A stretch of 64,000 nt of DNA, taken from contig NZ_JAVESS010000001.1 of assembly GCF_034006445.1 (NCBI RefSeq), forward strand, positions 581,923-645,922. Reading direction: 5' to 3'. Under the pieces are notes generated by a model. It saw nothing but the letters and a program-made list of their open reading frames with translations, made no database searches and had not been told where the DNA came from. This DNA is from Desulfovibrio sp. (GTDB lineage Bacteria; Desulfobacterota; Desulfovibrionia; Desulfovibrionales; Desulfovibrionaceae). Both the position numbers and the translations under genes were made by a program. Of the stretch, positions 1-7,928 are shown piece by piece (position 1 is the first letter of the stretch; every line of letters starts with the position of its first letter).

Positions 1-2
1 GC

Positions 3-110
3 AGTATTGCAGTTCCGTTTTTTACAGATTCTCAAACTGGTGCAACTGGCGGTGAGGAGACCAGACCTCTTAACGTCGGCATGACGCCCGCAATATTCCT
101 TGGAGTATAA
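3..110 (+). CDS. Phage tail fibre/collar protein, C-terminal end (partial)
   Basis: An open frame enters from the left edge and stops with TAA at 108-110. It ends in a tail typical of phage tail fibre or collar proteins (GEETRPLNVGMTPAIFLGV); the ETRP-N motif is the usual C-terminal signature of this group. The following gene starts 2 bases later with its own RBS (TTGGAGT), the usual fibre then assembly-chaperone order. Only about 35 residues are visible, so the domain architecture and the start lie outside the window. I infer that it belongs to a prophage running left of the window. Confidence 0.6.
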   Translation, partial: SIAVPFFTDSQTGATGGEETRPLNVGMTPAIFLGV

Positions 111-112
111 TT

Positions 113-604
113 ATGCAAAATTATTATTTTGATAACACACACCCATTACACCCATACACGTATTCTATGTACGCTACACCGGGAACCTTTCCTCCCCTCA
201 ATGCTTTGAGGAAAGAGCTTCCTGCGGAGAAAGATGGAATTCATTTTGGTGAGAAGGACGGGGAATGGGTTGAAATTGAAGACCATCGCGGAAAAAGCGG
301 ATACGTCAACGATGAACCCTTCTTGATTCAAGATTTTGGCCCACTGCCCGAAGGTTGGAGCGATACGCCGCCCCTGCCGCCCCCGCTCATAGTCGAAGAA
401 CTGTTTGAGCGCTTGCGCAATGAACGTAATGCCCGCGTCACCGCCACAGACAAATACCTGTTGGCAGACTACCCCATCGGCGCGGAAGAGCTTGGAAATA
501 TCCGTACATACCGTCAGGCGCTGCGCGATCTGCCCGCGCAGGAAGGCGCGCCTTTTGACGGCGGCGGCGATGAAACGCCCTGGCCGGAAAAGCCGGATGT
601 GTAG
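113..604 (+). CDS. Phage tail fibre assembly chaperone-like protein
   Basis: A 163-residue protein. The C-terminal half carries the pattern of the phage tail assembly chaperone family found beside tail fibre genes: a helix rich in Arg/Asn/Glu (about 93-106), then ATDKYLLADYPI, YRQALRDLPAQ and a WPEKP ending. Such proteins help tail fibres fold and trimerise and are generally not part of the virion. The N-terminal half (1-90) is variable and proline-rich (PPLPPPL near 84-90). It starts 2 bases after the fibre gene stop, so the two are translationally coupled. A strong terminator follows at 612-643. The family is recognised from the C-terminal motif only. Confidence 0.7.
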   Translation: MQNYYFDNTHPLHPYTYSMYATPGTFPPLNALRKELPAEKDGIHFGEKDGEWVEIEDHRGKSGYVNDEPFLIQDFGPLPEGWSDTPPLPPPLIVEELFERLRNERNARVTATDKYLLADYPIGAEELGNIRTYRQALRDLPAQEGAPFDGGGDETPWPEKPDV

Positions 605-611
605 CCGAATA

Positions 612-643
612 GAAAGGGCCGCTCAGCGATGGGCGGCCCTTTC
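612..643 (+). terminator. Rho-independent terminator of the tail gene operon
   Basis: A perfect 11-bp stem (612-622 with 633-643, GAAAGGGCCGC arms) and a 10-base loop, 8 bases after the chaperone stop. The U-run is short (the stem itself ends in TTTC), so it is a good hairpin with a modest tail. Confidence 0.75.
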
Positions 644-674
644 CATTCCTCACGCTCATCCTTATAATTGATTC

Positions 675-953
675 ATGGCCCTTCTCTACGATCCACTCCT
701 GAAGCTCATCAACTGCGGCGCTGTGCCACATCTTGTCACTGGCAAGGACGGCACGAAGGGCGTTCGCCTGACGTGGCGGCGTGATGCCCGGTATGAGGAC
801 CAGAACAAAGGCAAAGCGATACTGGCCCGGTTTGAACGGCTCATTGCGATACAGCTTGACGTGGACGAAGATGAGAAGCCGCGAACCGTACAGCAGCTTG
901 TGGCGAGCAGGCGGGTGATCGTGGTTAATGGGCGGTACAGGTTGCCGGAGTGA
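675..953 (+). CDS. Small hypothetical protein (prophage-associated)
   Basis: A 92-residue ORF starting at ATG 675 just after the tail-operon terminator. It is basic and charged, with no signal peptide or membrane segment. The middle contains RLTWRRDARYEDQNKGKAI and an acidic patch (DVDEDEKPR). I do not recognise the family. Codon use is like that of GC-rich neighbours, and the frame is open over its whole length. The minus strand is also open across this stretch (a 98-codon frame), but the plus frame fits the prophage direction. No clear Shine-Dalgarno is visible, so start and existence are only moderately supported. Confidence 0.5.
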   Translation: MALLYDPLLKLINCGAVPHLVTGKDGTKGVRLTWRRDARYEDQNKGKAILARFERLIAIQLDVDEDEKPRTVQQLVASRRVIVVNGRYRLPE

Positions 954-956
954 AAC

Positions 957-984
957 ATGGAGAAACAATGATGGAGAAACAATG
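957..984 (+). repeat. 14-bp tandem duplication before a start codon
   Basis: ATGGAGAAACAATG occurs twice head to tail (957-970 and 971-984), directly before the ATG at 986. Each unit holds a purine-rich GGAGAAA that can act as an RBS, so the duplication gives the next gene two candidate ribosome sites and several near-frame ATGs. Confidence 0.8.
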
Positions 985-985
985 A

Positions 986-1498
986 ATGTCTCTTAAAGAT
1001 ATGCTCACGCTGGTGAATGTTCGGAAAGATTTAAGATTTTTCATTCACAGGCTGCTCATCGGCCTGGCCTTGTCTGTTACATTTTCTGCAAACATGCCAC
1101 ATATGTTAACTGAAATAGAAGCGAAGAAACTTGAACTTTTACTCATCCTACTTTCAATATTAATTCCAATGTATGTGATTTATAGATTTAAACCAACACC
1201 TTTATTTTTTAAAAGAATACAAAAAGAATGCATTTTGTTTTGCGTTTCGCTCACATCTATCATTAGAAGCACGATAATAGTTGGCATTTCAGCATTATTA
1301 TTCAATGTGTTAATATGGAATGAACCTATCACTGCATTTGTTTATATTGTAAATTTTCTTATTGCACTGGAAACAATAACAAACGCACAATACGGCCTTG
1401 ATGGCTTTGAATATGACAGTGATGACTCGCAAGAATGGGTTACCATTATTGTGGCTGGAAAAGATGATCATAGCGACAACACGGATACTAAATATTAA
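986..1498 (+). CDS. Hypothetical membrane protein at prophage end
   Basis: A 170-residue protein, much more AT-rich than the genes around it. Hydrophobic stretches lie at about 22-36, 50-68, 82-108 and 114-127, suggesting three or four membrane helices; the C-terminal 40 residues are polar and acidic (DSDDSQEW, DDHSDNTDT). No family is recognised. Its place between phage tail genes and the attachment-like site, with unusual base composition, is typical of a lysogenic-conversion (moron) gene such as a superinfection-exclusion protein; that role is inference only. The start follows a GGAGAAACAATG repeat that supplies the RBS. Confidence 0.55.
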   Translation: MSLKDMLTLVNVRKDLRFFIHRLLIGLALSVTFSANMPHMLTEIEAKKLELLLILLSILIPMYVIYRFKPTPLFFKRIQKECILFCVSLTSIIRSTIIVGISALLFNVLIWNEPITAFVYIVNFLIALETITNAQYGLDGFEYDSDDSQEWVTIIVAGKDDHSDNTDTKY

Positions 1499-1639
1499 AG
1501 TGCCCATACAGGCGGCGGAATCGAACTGGCTCCCCACTCTCCCCTACTTTATCACGCTGGGGGCACATTTGGGGGCATTAAGCCAGCTATCCTTAAATTA
1601 TTCCTTTACAAACAAGAGAGATAGGAAATTAATTCTATA

Positions 1640-1660
1640 GCCCCCGCCTCCACCATCAAA
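1640..1660 (+). other. Candidate attachment site: tRNA-type 3' end
   Basis: The string GCCCC-CGCCTCC-A-CCA (from 1640) reads as the 3' half of a T-stem, a 7-nt acceptor strand, a discriminator and CCA, but no anticodon arm or T-loop stands before it. A terminator follows at 1671. This is what is left when a phage integrates into the 3' end of a tRNA/tmRNA gene: the intact gene would be at the other end of the prophage, left of the window. A degenerate second copy with its terminator lies at 4926-4986. The identity of the parent RNA is not determined. Confidence 0.5.
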
Positions 1661-1670
1661 CAATTTCAGC

Positions 1671-1710
1671 AAGGCTCACGATGTCTCATAAAGACTCGTG
1701 AGCCTTTTGT
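1671..1710 (+). terminator. Terminator after the tRNA-end/att site
   Basis: A 9-bp perfect stem, GGCTCACGA (1673-1681) with TCGTGAGCC (1696-1704), followed by TTTTGTTTTTG. It is homologous in sequence to the terminator at 4949-4986, which helps to define a duplicated att/terminator unit. Confidence 0.8.
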
Positions 1711-2333
1711 TTTTGTAGGCATTGCACTCTGAGTAGTCCCATTTAGTTGCCAGGCATCTGGCAGTAATCTGTTTTTTTGTGGCATATGCGATTTTCATAA
1801 AGTTGATACCAGCTTTTTCGTGCCTGGGGAGCTTGAGGCATGCCCTTTCGATTTCCTTCAAATATCGCCCTGCACAAAGTCAACAATCACATGATATGAC
1901 AGGACAATGTCTGCCCCAGATTTTTTAAAACCTCACGGCGGCCAATACCGTGCGCGTTTTTAAACAGGTCATCTACGGCCAGCAGTTTAACGCCACCGCT
2001 GAAATATTTGGTATCAATTACGGAGTCGCGTTTGGAGTCAATAATAAAGACAAAGTCTAAGTGACATGCTTCCTGAGGATAAGACCAAACAGCTTTAAGA
2101 CTGGCTGGGGAGAGAACAAAAAGAGAGAGCTTCCGCAGTGCCGGAGGCGTCCAGTGCGGAGCGCCATCAAAAATCCGGCGTTGACTACGGCAAGCCCTCT
2201 TCTTTTAAAATGCTTCCTACAGACAATTGTGGAAGTCAAGAGCCGCAGCCTGCAACACCATCTATACTGCCCATTATCAAGGCAGCTCTTTAAGTCAGCT
2301 TTCTTCCAGCCCTGGAGGAAACTTAAACGCCGT
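1711..2333. other. Decayed region without an intact gene
   Basis: No ORF has a convincing start and composition. On the plus strand, short coding-like pieces in different frames suggest gene relics: one ending at about 2060 (1986-2060) and one at 2066-2293 with an in-frame TAA after about ten codons. I cannot name them. The stretch lies inside the island between the two att/terminator copies. Confidence 0.4.
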
Positions 2334-2557
2334 ATTTGGGACAGTAAAAGTAATGCCCGCATCGCACTTGAAGGATTGCAGGGGCGCTCTGGGGCAAGCC
2401 TTTGTAGTGAATATAAAATCACTCAGAGCATGTGCTACGGCTGGCAAGATACGTTTTTGGTCAATGCCCTCAGGCATTCGAAACCGGCACGACAAACCGT
2501 CGAAAAGAGGGCCTGACGGCAGAGAATCGAGCGAGGGAAGGGTGAGCAGCCTATAGG
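2334..2557 (+). pseudogene. IS3-type transposase OrfA remnant, frameshifted
   Basis: The translated frame around 2350-2500 contains ARIALEGLQGRS-LCSEYKITQSMCYGWQDTFL, the helix-turn-helix pattern of IS3-family OrfA proteins (KARIALEGL..., S-L-C-E-Y-ISQS-Y-W-D-FL). Near 2511 the frame shifts; the neighbouring frame continues with LTAENRARE, matching the L-x-x-EN-x-R-L segment that normally follows, and then stops. The upstream part of the ORF has no transposase character, and no OrfB or inverted repeats were found. This is an old, inactive fragment. Confidence 0.55.
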
Positions 2558-2621
2558 AACATTATTGCAGACAAGCAGGGCCTAAAATCTGCATACTTAG
2601 ACACAACCTTTGCTGATTGCC

Positions 2622-4070
2622 TTACTGCGCGGAAATGTCTTCTCTAAGACTGATGTGCATACGGCGTGACGTAATACCGTGCGAAAAAAGTGTATGCCCC
2701 AGAACGTCTCCGAACCATTCCTTGGGATGTGGCCATTCCGCTTTGGGGACGATGATCGTTACGCTTTTTTCTCCGTTTGCATCAGCTTGTCGAGCATCAG
2801 CTATCCATTTGTCCACAATGGCACGTTGATCAGGTGTAGACTGGGTGGCCCATGTTTTTTCGGAATTAGTGGTCTCAATAAATAAGAAACAGAGCAAAAT
2901 AGGAGCAAAAATTTTAAGCACAGGAATTGTTGCCAGCAGATACACAATGCAAAAAACAGTGAGCAGCGTTTGAAAAAAGAATATTCCGTAAACAGCAGAT
3001 ATTCTTGAAGCAAAACATGGGTCTGTTTTTGCGCAAATAAGGATATATAGCGAAAATGTGATAATGGAAGACAAGCATACTATAAAGAATATTTGCCCAG
3101 TTATAGTATCTCGTTGTGAATAAATCTTTTTTGACTTTCTATACATCAATAAAAAAATAGTACAAAAAACAGATGTAAGTGTTATGCCTTGCATCACCAA
3201 CCGCATGGAATACAGCAAATCGTAAAAGGAATTGAATGCTGCCATAAAATTAAATCCATGCACGGTAAGGCTTGCATAGCGTGCCCCCATCATGTCGAAG
3301 CAAGCAGCGCTTAACCAGCAAGCGAGGATAAAAAAGAGAGCACCGTCAAATAGCGTAAGGTGCTGCAGATATGAGCGTACTTTATTTAACATGCCGACGT
3401 GGTTTTCATTCAAAACCCGCAACAATATCGTTGAAAAAGCGCATGATGCTGCAATGATACTGGAAAATGTTAGCGAAAATTGTGAAAGGTATATGACAAA
3501 AACTATGATTCCAATCGCATAATACTTGTCGTTAAATTTACGTGTGTTAAAGAAATTTCCGTACAAAATAAAAACGGCAATTATTGAGTTTAATATATTT
3601 GCCATTGTATAGTACGTCATGGCAGTCAATGTTTCTGAATAAAATAAATAAACGTTCTCTTGATTTTTGCTTTTGAACATAAAAAAAGACAATATAACAA
3701 ACAATAGCACTGCAAACATTGATGTCTTATAATCTTGAATAAAATTTTGACTAAATAAATATATCGACGCACATAAAACCGTCACAAATAACGCAACAAA
3801 GCAAGTAAACGTTAAAGAAATTGATTCAATATAATTTCCTACGATAACATTTACGATTTGTGAAGATATATATCCAAGCGCTGGGAACATTATCTCAGGA
3901 AAAATACGGGCCGGATTCCATTCTTTTATGCTCGGCAAGAGTGAACGATACTGCGAAAGATAGCGCCAATCATCACCATTATACGGAATAACTTGTGATA
4001 CTTTACTAAAAATTATGTAAATAACAATAAATGTTAATATGAAATAAAGTATATTTTTCATATAAGACAT
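2622..4070 (-). CDS. Multi-pass membrane protein, possible GT-C type glycosyltransferase
   Basis: A 482-residue protein with about 10-11 hydrophobic segments (first at 7-22) and a soluble C-terminal tail of about 80 residues after residue 400. An acidic GDDW motif sits at 32-35, in the first loop after helix 1. An acidic pair there is the arrangement of GT-C glycosyltransferases that use lipid-linked sugars, including phage Gtr/serotype-conversion enzymes, so this is the best guess; no direct family match is claimed. The start has an upstream GGTAGG. The gene is strikingly AT-rich and lies alone inside an island flanked by att-like copies, which indicates horizontal transfer. Confidence 0.6.
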   Translation of the reverse strand: MSYMKNILYFILTFIVIYIIFSKVSQVIPYNGDDWRYLSQYRSLLPSIKEWNPARIFPEIMFPALGYISSQIVNVIVGNYIESISLTFTCFVALFVTVLCASIYLFSQNFIQDYKTSMFAVLLFVILSFFMFKSKNQENVYLFYSETLTAMTYYTMANILNSIIAVFILYGNFFNTRKFNDKYYAIGIIVFVIYLSQFSLTFSSIIAASCAFSTILLRVLNENHVGMLNKVRSYLQHLTLFDGALFFILACWLSAACFDMMGARYASLTVHGFNFMAAFNSFYDLLYSMRLVMQGITLTSVFCTIFLLMYRKSKKIYSQRDTITGQIFFIVCLSSIITFSLYILICAKTDPCFASRISAVYGIFFFQTLLTVFCIVYLLATIPVLKIFAPILLCFLFIETTNSEKTWATQSTPDQRAIVDKWIADARQADANGEKSVTIIVPKAEWPHPKEWFGDVLGHTLFSHGITSRRMHISLREDISAQ

Positions 4071-4667
4071 AACGTTACCTACCGAGAAAAATTTTCTGGT
4101 TCTAAAACGCGCGAAAGCCTCTGCCCCTATATGTCAGAGCCAAAGATGGTGATCTTATTATACAAGTTATGGAACAGGAGGGCAAGCCGTTCACGGTAGT
4201 ACCGCACGCGGCCAGCGGAAGTCTTCGACTGACAACTAGCCGATCTACCAGTTTATTCCATGACGTTGCGCACTGCCGAAAGCAGGATTGTTACCCCAAT
4301 CCTTTTGGCATGCCCCTGTGGCAACAAATCGTCATGACCCGGCCCAACCAGGCCAAGATAGTTGCTCCTGTGTTTTTTTATATGTGAAAACAGCATGTTT
4401 TGTTTAATTAGCTATAATTAATAGATATATTTTACTTGCCTTTTATGCGGATTTTCAGCATGAATTAATCAAGCTCTAGAGCATCCTCATACATCACAAG
4501 GAGGATTCAGCTATGTGCAAGAACATCTCCCAAGATGAGGAAAGTCCGCCCTGCTAGTTTGGCTTGTAGCTCATGAAGCTTGGCCAACAATGCCGATGAG
4601 AAGCTCTCTAAGCCTAGGCTATTTTTAGCTATGGCCATACACCACGATAGTGGGAACATTAACGTAC
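4071..4667. other. Intergenic, no supported gene
   Basis: Mixed composition without a credible ORF. A good RBS (AAGGAGGATT) precedes an ATG at 4513, but that frame ends after 14 codons. A CTAGAGCA half-motif like the ends of the intergenic elements described elsewhere in this window is present at about 4474-4482. Otherwise I see nothing. Confidence 0.4.
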
Positions 4668-4693
4668 AGGGCCGGGAAAACCCGGCCCTTTTT
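4668..4693 (+). terminator. Strong rho-independent terminator
   Basis: AGGGCCGGG-AAAA-CCCGGCCCT followed by TTTT: a near-perfect GC-rich stem with a tetraloop and U-run. No intact gene lies upstream on the plus strand, so it is probably the relic of a lost gene. Confidence 0.8.
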
Positions 4694-4925
4694 AATTATG
4701 CTTTTAGCCAGTTGAGCGCGCCAGCGCGCGATACAGACAACCACCTGCGAGGTTACTGGTTAGTGATGTTGTATACGTTACTGCCCAAGTAAGTGTACGT
4801 TGACGGCACGCATCCTGGCTTCTTCCAATGCTCTGTGATCAAATATGATTGGTGACAAGCCGCGACACTGGCCGCCTTGCAACCTCTTAGTATAACCTCG
4901 GCTGAAGAACCCGTTTCGCAGCCAA

Positions 4926-4986
4926 CCTGCTCCATCAAATTTTTTGGCAAAGCCTACGTGTCTGATAATGACTCGTGGGCTTTTTG
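4926..4986 (+). repeat. Degenerate second copy of the att/terminator unit
   Basis: CCTGCTCCATCAAA...GCAAAGCC...TGTCTGATAATGACTCGTG-GGCTTTTT lines up with 1646-1710 (CCTCCACCATCAAA...GCAAGGC...TGTCTCATAAAGACTCGTG-AGCCTTTT). The terminator stem is kept (AAAGCCTACG 4949-4958 with CGTGGGCTTT 4974-4983), while the tRNA-like part is eroded. The two copies bracket about 3.3 kb. Confidence 0.55.
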
Positions 4987-5343
4987 CTTTAGACGGCCTC
5001 TAGTACCCAACGCGCTCCAATGCAGATGTTGACCACGCCATTATTGTCGCCAGCTCCAGGTGCGAGCGAACGTGAACATGCTGCCCCATAACTTCTTGCC
5101 ACAACTGCCCTGCTGCCGTAATCAGCCAGTGCTGGACATGCAGCACTCTGGCACGCAGCACCATATCTTAGTGACATAACGTGATGGCATCAAACATCAT
5201 TGGTACTTCCCCAAGCTTCCATCAAGCCTTTGTTATGATGGTATGCCTGGATGCGCTTGAAGCTGAAAGCAAGGATGGCCAGGTTGCGGCATAAAAGGTA
5301 ATGAATTTCCGCCATGAATTCGCAATTTTTTTTGAAAAATTTA
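4987..5343. other. Intergenic, no supported gene
   Basis: On the minus strand a short frame (4989-5177) ends in a phage-protein-like NICIGARWVLEAV tail but has no credible start or RBS; it may be another relic. The last 30 bases are A/T-rich and lead into the marR promoter. Confidence 0.35.
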
Positions 5344-5399
5344 TTGACTTATGTTCGTGGACGAACTAAAAAGAAACCCGAAATGGTTCGCCTACGAAC
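5344..5399 (+). promoter_or_regulatory. marR promoter with two palindromic operators
   Basis: A -35-like TTGACT (5344-5349) is followed by the palindrome GTTCGT-GG-ACGAAC (5353-5366), and a second, GTTCG-CCTA-CGAAC, lies at 5386-5399. The centres are 33 bp apart, close to three helical turns, so two dimers would bind on the same face. The first site fills the spacer and -10 area, the second lies just before the RBS. This is the classical layout for MarR autorepression. Confidence 0.7.
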
Positions 5400-5411
5400 A
5401 AATGAGGGGCC

Positions 5412-5855
5412 ATGAAAAGACAAAACAACCCCGGCGCGATTATCGCCATGGTTGCCGCCATCAGGGAGCAGGCAAATACACTGATTCTCAGTTCTTTGTC
5501 AGAACGCAGCATCACCGACATACTTCCAGCTCATGGCGCGGTTTTGAACGCGCTTTTCAAGCAAAGTCCGATGCAAATGAATGAGCTGGCGGAACACATT
5601 GGCAGAAAAAAGAATACGGTTACGGGGCTGATAACCACACTTGAAGACAGAGGTTATTGCCGCCGTGAACCCGATCCACAAGATGCGCGGGCTCAGCTGG
5701 TATTCCTGACAGAAAAGGGAGAGGCCATGCGCCAGGTGCAGGATGAAGTTTCCGTTGAACTTTTGCGTAAAATTTGGATGGGCATCGACACTCAAAAACA
5801 AATAGAGTGTATTGAATGCCTCGAAACAATTCTCCAGAACCTGAAAGACAATTAA
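5412..5855 (+). CDS. MarR family transcriptional regulator
   Basis: A 147-residue protein with MarR architecture: N-terminal dimerisation helix, winged helix-turn-helix at about 55-105 (MNELAEHIGRKKNTVTGLI recognition region) and the family's wing motif D-x-R-x-x-L-V-x-LT (D91-R93, LT 99-100), then C-terminal dimerisation helices. The RBS GAGGGG is 2 bases from ATG 5412. Two GTTCG/CGAAC palindromes upstream are probably its own operators. The next gene, a PPOX-fold flavoprotein, starts 27 bases after the stop and is the likely co-regulated target. The ligand cannot be told from sequence; the only cysteine is C83, in the wing region, so a redox role is possible but unproven. Confidence 0.9.
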   Translation: MKRQNNPGAIIAMVAAIREQANTLILSSLSERSITDILPAHGAVLNALFKQSPMQMNELAEHIGRKKNTVTGLITTLEDRGYCRREPDPQDARAQLVFLTEKGEAMRQVQDEVSVELLRKIWMGIDTQKQIECIECLETILQNLKDN

Positions 5856-5881
5856 ACCTAACAAAGCAACAGAGGATTACC

Positions 5882-6295
5882 ATGAGCAATGCAGTAAAAG
5901 AAGTTTCCACGATTCTGTCCGAATCGCCCATGTGCTTTATTGCCACGTCCTGCAACAATGAACCGCATGTGCGGGCGTTTCAGTACCAGTTCGAGCAGGA
6001 CGGAAAACTGTGGTTCTGCACATCCAGAGCCAAAGATGTGTTCAAACAGCTTGAGATGAATTCCGCTGTTGAAATTTGCGCAGTCACCCCAAGCATGACC
6101 TGGGTTCGCATTACCGGAAAGGTTTCTTTTGAAGACAGCCATGCCGTGAAAGAGCGCATTTTGTCCGAGCAGCCGCTGATCAAAAGCATTTACGGCACAG
6201 CGGACAACCCGGATTTCACCACGTTCTGCATCGAGCATGCCGACTACGCTATTGCTGATTTTTCCGGAAATCCACCGCGCAAAGGCTCCTTTTAG
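5882..6295 (+). CDS. Pyridoxamine 5'-phosphate oxidase-fold (FMN-binding) protein
   Basis: A 137-residue protein of the small split-barrel PPOX/FMN family. It shows the family's order of elements: SPMCFIATSCNNEPHVRAFQY (first strands, flavin phosphate contact), LWFCTSRAKDVFKQL, VEICAV, WVRITGKVSF, and a C-terminal FSGNPPRKGSF. I chose ATG 5882 because it follows AGAGGATTAC; the longer frame from 5816 lacks an RBS and overlaps marR. Members reduce small quinones, nitro compounds or haem products, or only bind flavin; the substrate is unknown here. It is co-transcribed with marR, suggesting an inducible detoxification pair. Confidence 0.8.
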   Translation: MSNAVKEVSTILSESPMCFIATSCNNEPHVRAFQYQFEQDGKLWFCTSRAKDVFKQLEMNSAVEICAVTPSMTWVRITGKVSFEDSHAVKERILSEQPLIKSIYGTADNPDFTTFCIEHADYAIADFSGNPPRKGSF

Positions 6296-6482
6296 AACAT
6301 TCGCAAAGTAAAATACTCTGGCGGCCATGTGCGCAGACGGTTGTTGAAGGCATAGTCACAGACTGTTTTTGCCGTCACGCGTGAACCGGAAGCCTTCAAA
6401 CCCTGCGATATAGAGTCTCCAGGGTACGGCGCCTGATCCAACATCTACAGATTCTACTTGCGCGTCACACCGCAGATACGTG

Positions 6483-6518
6483 TAACGCCCGACCAGGATT
6501 TTCACTGGCCGGGCGTTA
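6483..6518. terminator. Hairpin downstream of the PPOX gene
   Basis: A 9+4 bp interrupted stem, TAACGCCCG-a-CCAG with CTGG-c-CGGGCGTTA, and an 8-base loop. There is no proper U-run on either side, so it is a stable hairpin that may be a factor-aided terminator or mRNA stabiliser. Confidence 0.4.
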
Positions 6519-6658
6519 TGTTGCAATCTCGACGGACTCGCTACAAAAAAGTGCACCTTGCTTGTCATAATACTCTACGGAGCGGCACGACAAGCTGGGC
6601 GTTTTGTAGGTATAACGCTTTTATTTGCAGCCGACCAAGGTGCCGAGCTTCAGCACCT

Positions 6659-6865
6659 CTAAACCAGCTGAAGATCCCCAAGATCCAGTTTTACCCTTCT
6701 CTTTTGCGCATCGCAGGAACGCGAAACGGATACGATATCACATAAAACGCAGTCAGTAGTGACGCCTCTTGGGATGATTCCGATATTGCCGCGTTCTTTT
6801 TCGGTGACAAAAACACATTCGCCAAATTCAATAGCAGCAGACAGAGCATTCTTTAAGCTTTCCAT
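6659..6865 (-). CDS. Small hypothetical protein
   Basis: A 68-residue frame starting MESLKNALSAAIEFGECVFVTEKERGN. The start ATG (6865) has a strong GGGAGG 7 bases upstream, the main reason to accept the gene. No signal peptide, no membrane helix; three cysteines, two of them close together (V-L-C-D near 45 and S-C-D near 52). The family is not recognised. It stands alone between convergent empty stretches. Confidence 0.45.
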   Translation of the reverse strand: MESLKNALSAAIEFGECVFVTEKERGNIGIIPRGVTTDCVLCDIVSVSRSCDAQKRRVKLDLGDLQLV

Positions 6866-7787
6866 AACAGAACCTCCCACAAGGTTGGCTGTTTCGTGTG
6901 GGGGATGGGCCGCCTGGAGCATAAAACTTCGTTCTGCTACTCTGTCGATTGTCCCATCACCACGTCACGACCCGATCCATGCCTTTTTTGCAATTTCTCG
7001 ACACTTTTTCATGAAATTGATCATAAGGGCATTTTCGTATTCTCATCAATATACCTAGTATTTTGGTCACTTTTATCCCTACACATTGTGAATAGGTTAA
7101 CGTACACAGCACGCAGGCAAATACAGAAATAATATGGGCTGTTATTGAAAAGGTAGGGGCCAAGGGCACTCTCAGGCCCAACGATACACATGTGACAAAA
7201 CATCATAGAAATAACGCTCAGATTGCAGCTAACTTACAAATTATTCATACAAAAACATCAGAGCCACCGATCATGTGCGTGTTTGTCACCACCATCCCCC
7301 CTTCACCCTTAAAAATAACGTGCAGCGGCAGTATTTTTCACAATTCTGCGATTTCTGTACAAGTTGATATTTTTTCTCAAGAACAATTTTTTTCGGCCTG
7401 TCACTTCATTCGCATCCTATATCTTCATGTATTATTATGATAAACGATATTTAGAAACTCTAAAAAAATACAGGTTTCCTATTGAGTATTTTATAAAAAA
7501 TAACACTACATTAACGCAAAACAATGATTCAATTTTAACGGAACTCTTTTTTTAACACACTAAATACAATAATTAAAATTTTGCTCTTCACATAGTTTTT
7601 ACTATCAGCAATTGGTAAAACAATGATGTCTCAGCCTTGACTAGCTTTATAAACTGCGTATATTCAAATCAGCTTTTGATAATAGCTTCTATTTACCGCC
7701 CACGGTTTTTCACTGCGTTCGTCAAATCTGCCAATGCACACCCGACGAACACGAGGCGATGCCGCCCTTTAATTGGCATCCAGCCTT
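6866..7787. other. Long intergenic region upstream of the adhesin
   Basis: About 0.9 kb with no supported gene. From about 7190 to 7680 it is clearly AT-rich compared with both sides. The only frames there (such as 7364-7555) have neither RBS nor recognisable content. It probably carries the upstream regulatory region of the giant adhesin. Confidence 0.4.
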
Positions 7788-7897
7788 GAGCAGGTTTCGC
7801 CTGCTCCCTATTTATCCCCTACTTTGGCCCGATTCGGGCAACCAACTTTCGCACTATTTTTGTGCGAACAGCTAGCCTTTTCGCTCGAGCTGTTTTT
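7788..7897 (+). promoter_or_regulatory. Adhesin 5' leader with three hairpins, attenuator-like
   Basis: Three inverted repeats follow each other before the RBS: GAGCAGG/CCTGCTC (7788-7806), TTCGCAC/GTGCGAA (7848-7868) and AACAGCT/AGCTGTT (7867-7894). The third is followed by TTT and resembles an intrinsic terminator; its 5' arm shares two bases with the end of the second hairpin, so the two compete slightly. The RBS GGAGG is at 7918-7922. The layout suggests transcription attenuation or another RNA-level control. No known riboswitch class was recognised. Confidence 0.45.
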
Positions 7898-7928
7898 CAG
7901 TTCGCGAAAAAGTTTATTGGAGGCATCC

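Noticed and set aside
4169..4387. 72-codon frame downstream of the AT-rich membrane protein
   Set aside because: No RBS or family pattern; composition changes within the frame.
7364..7555. 63-codon AT-rich plus-strand frame
   Set aside because: No RBS and no domain; it arises from the AT-rich stretch upstream of the adhesin.
7772..7790. TTGGCATCCAGCCTTGAGC as sigma-54 promoter of the adhesin
   Set aside because: The spacing between the GG and the following TTG element is one base too long and the -12 GC is missing.
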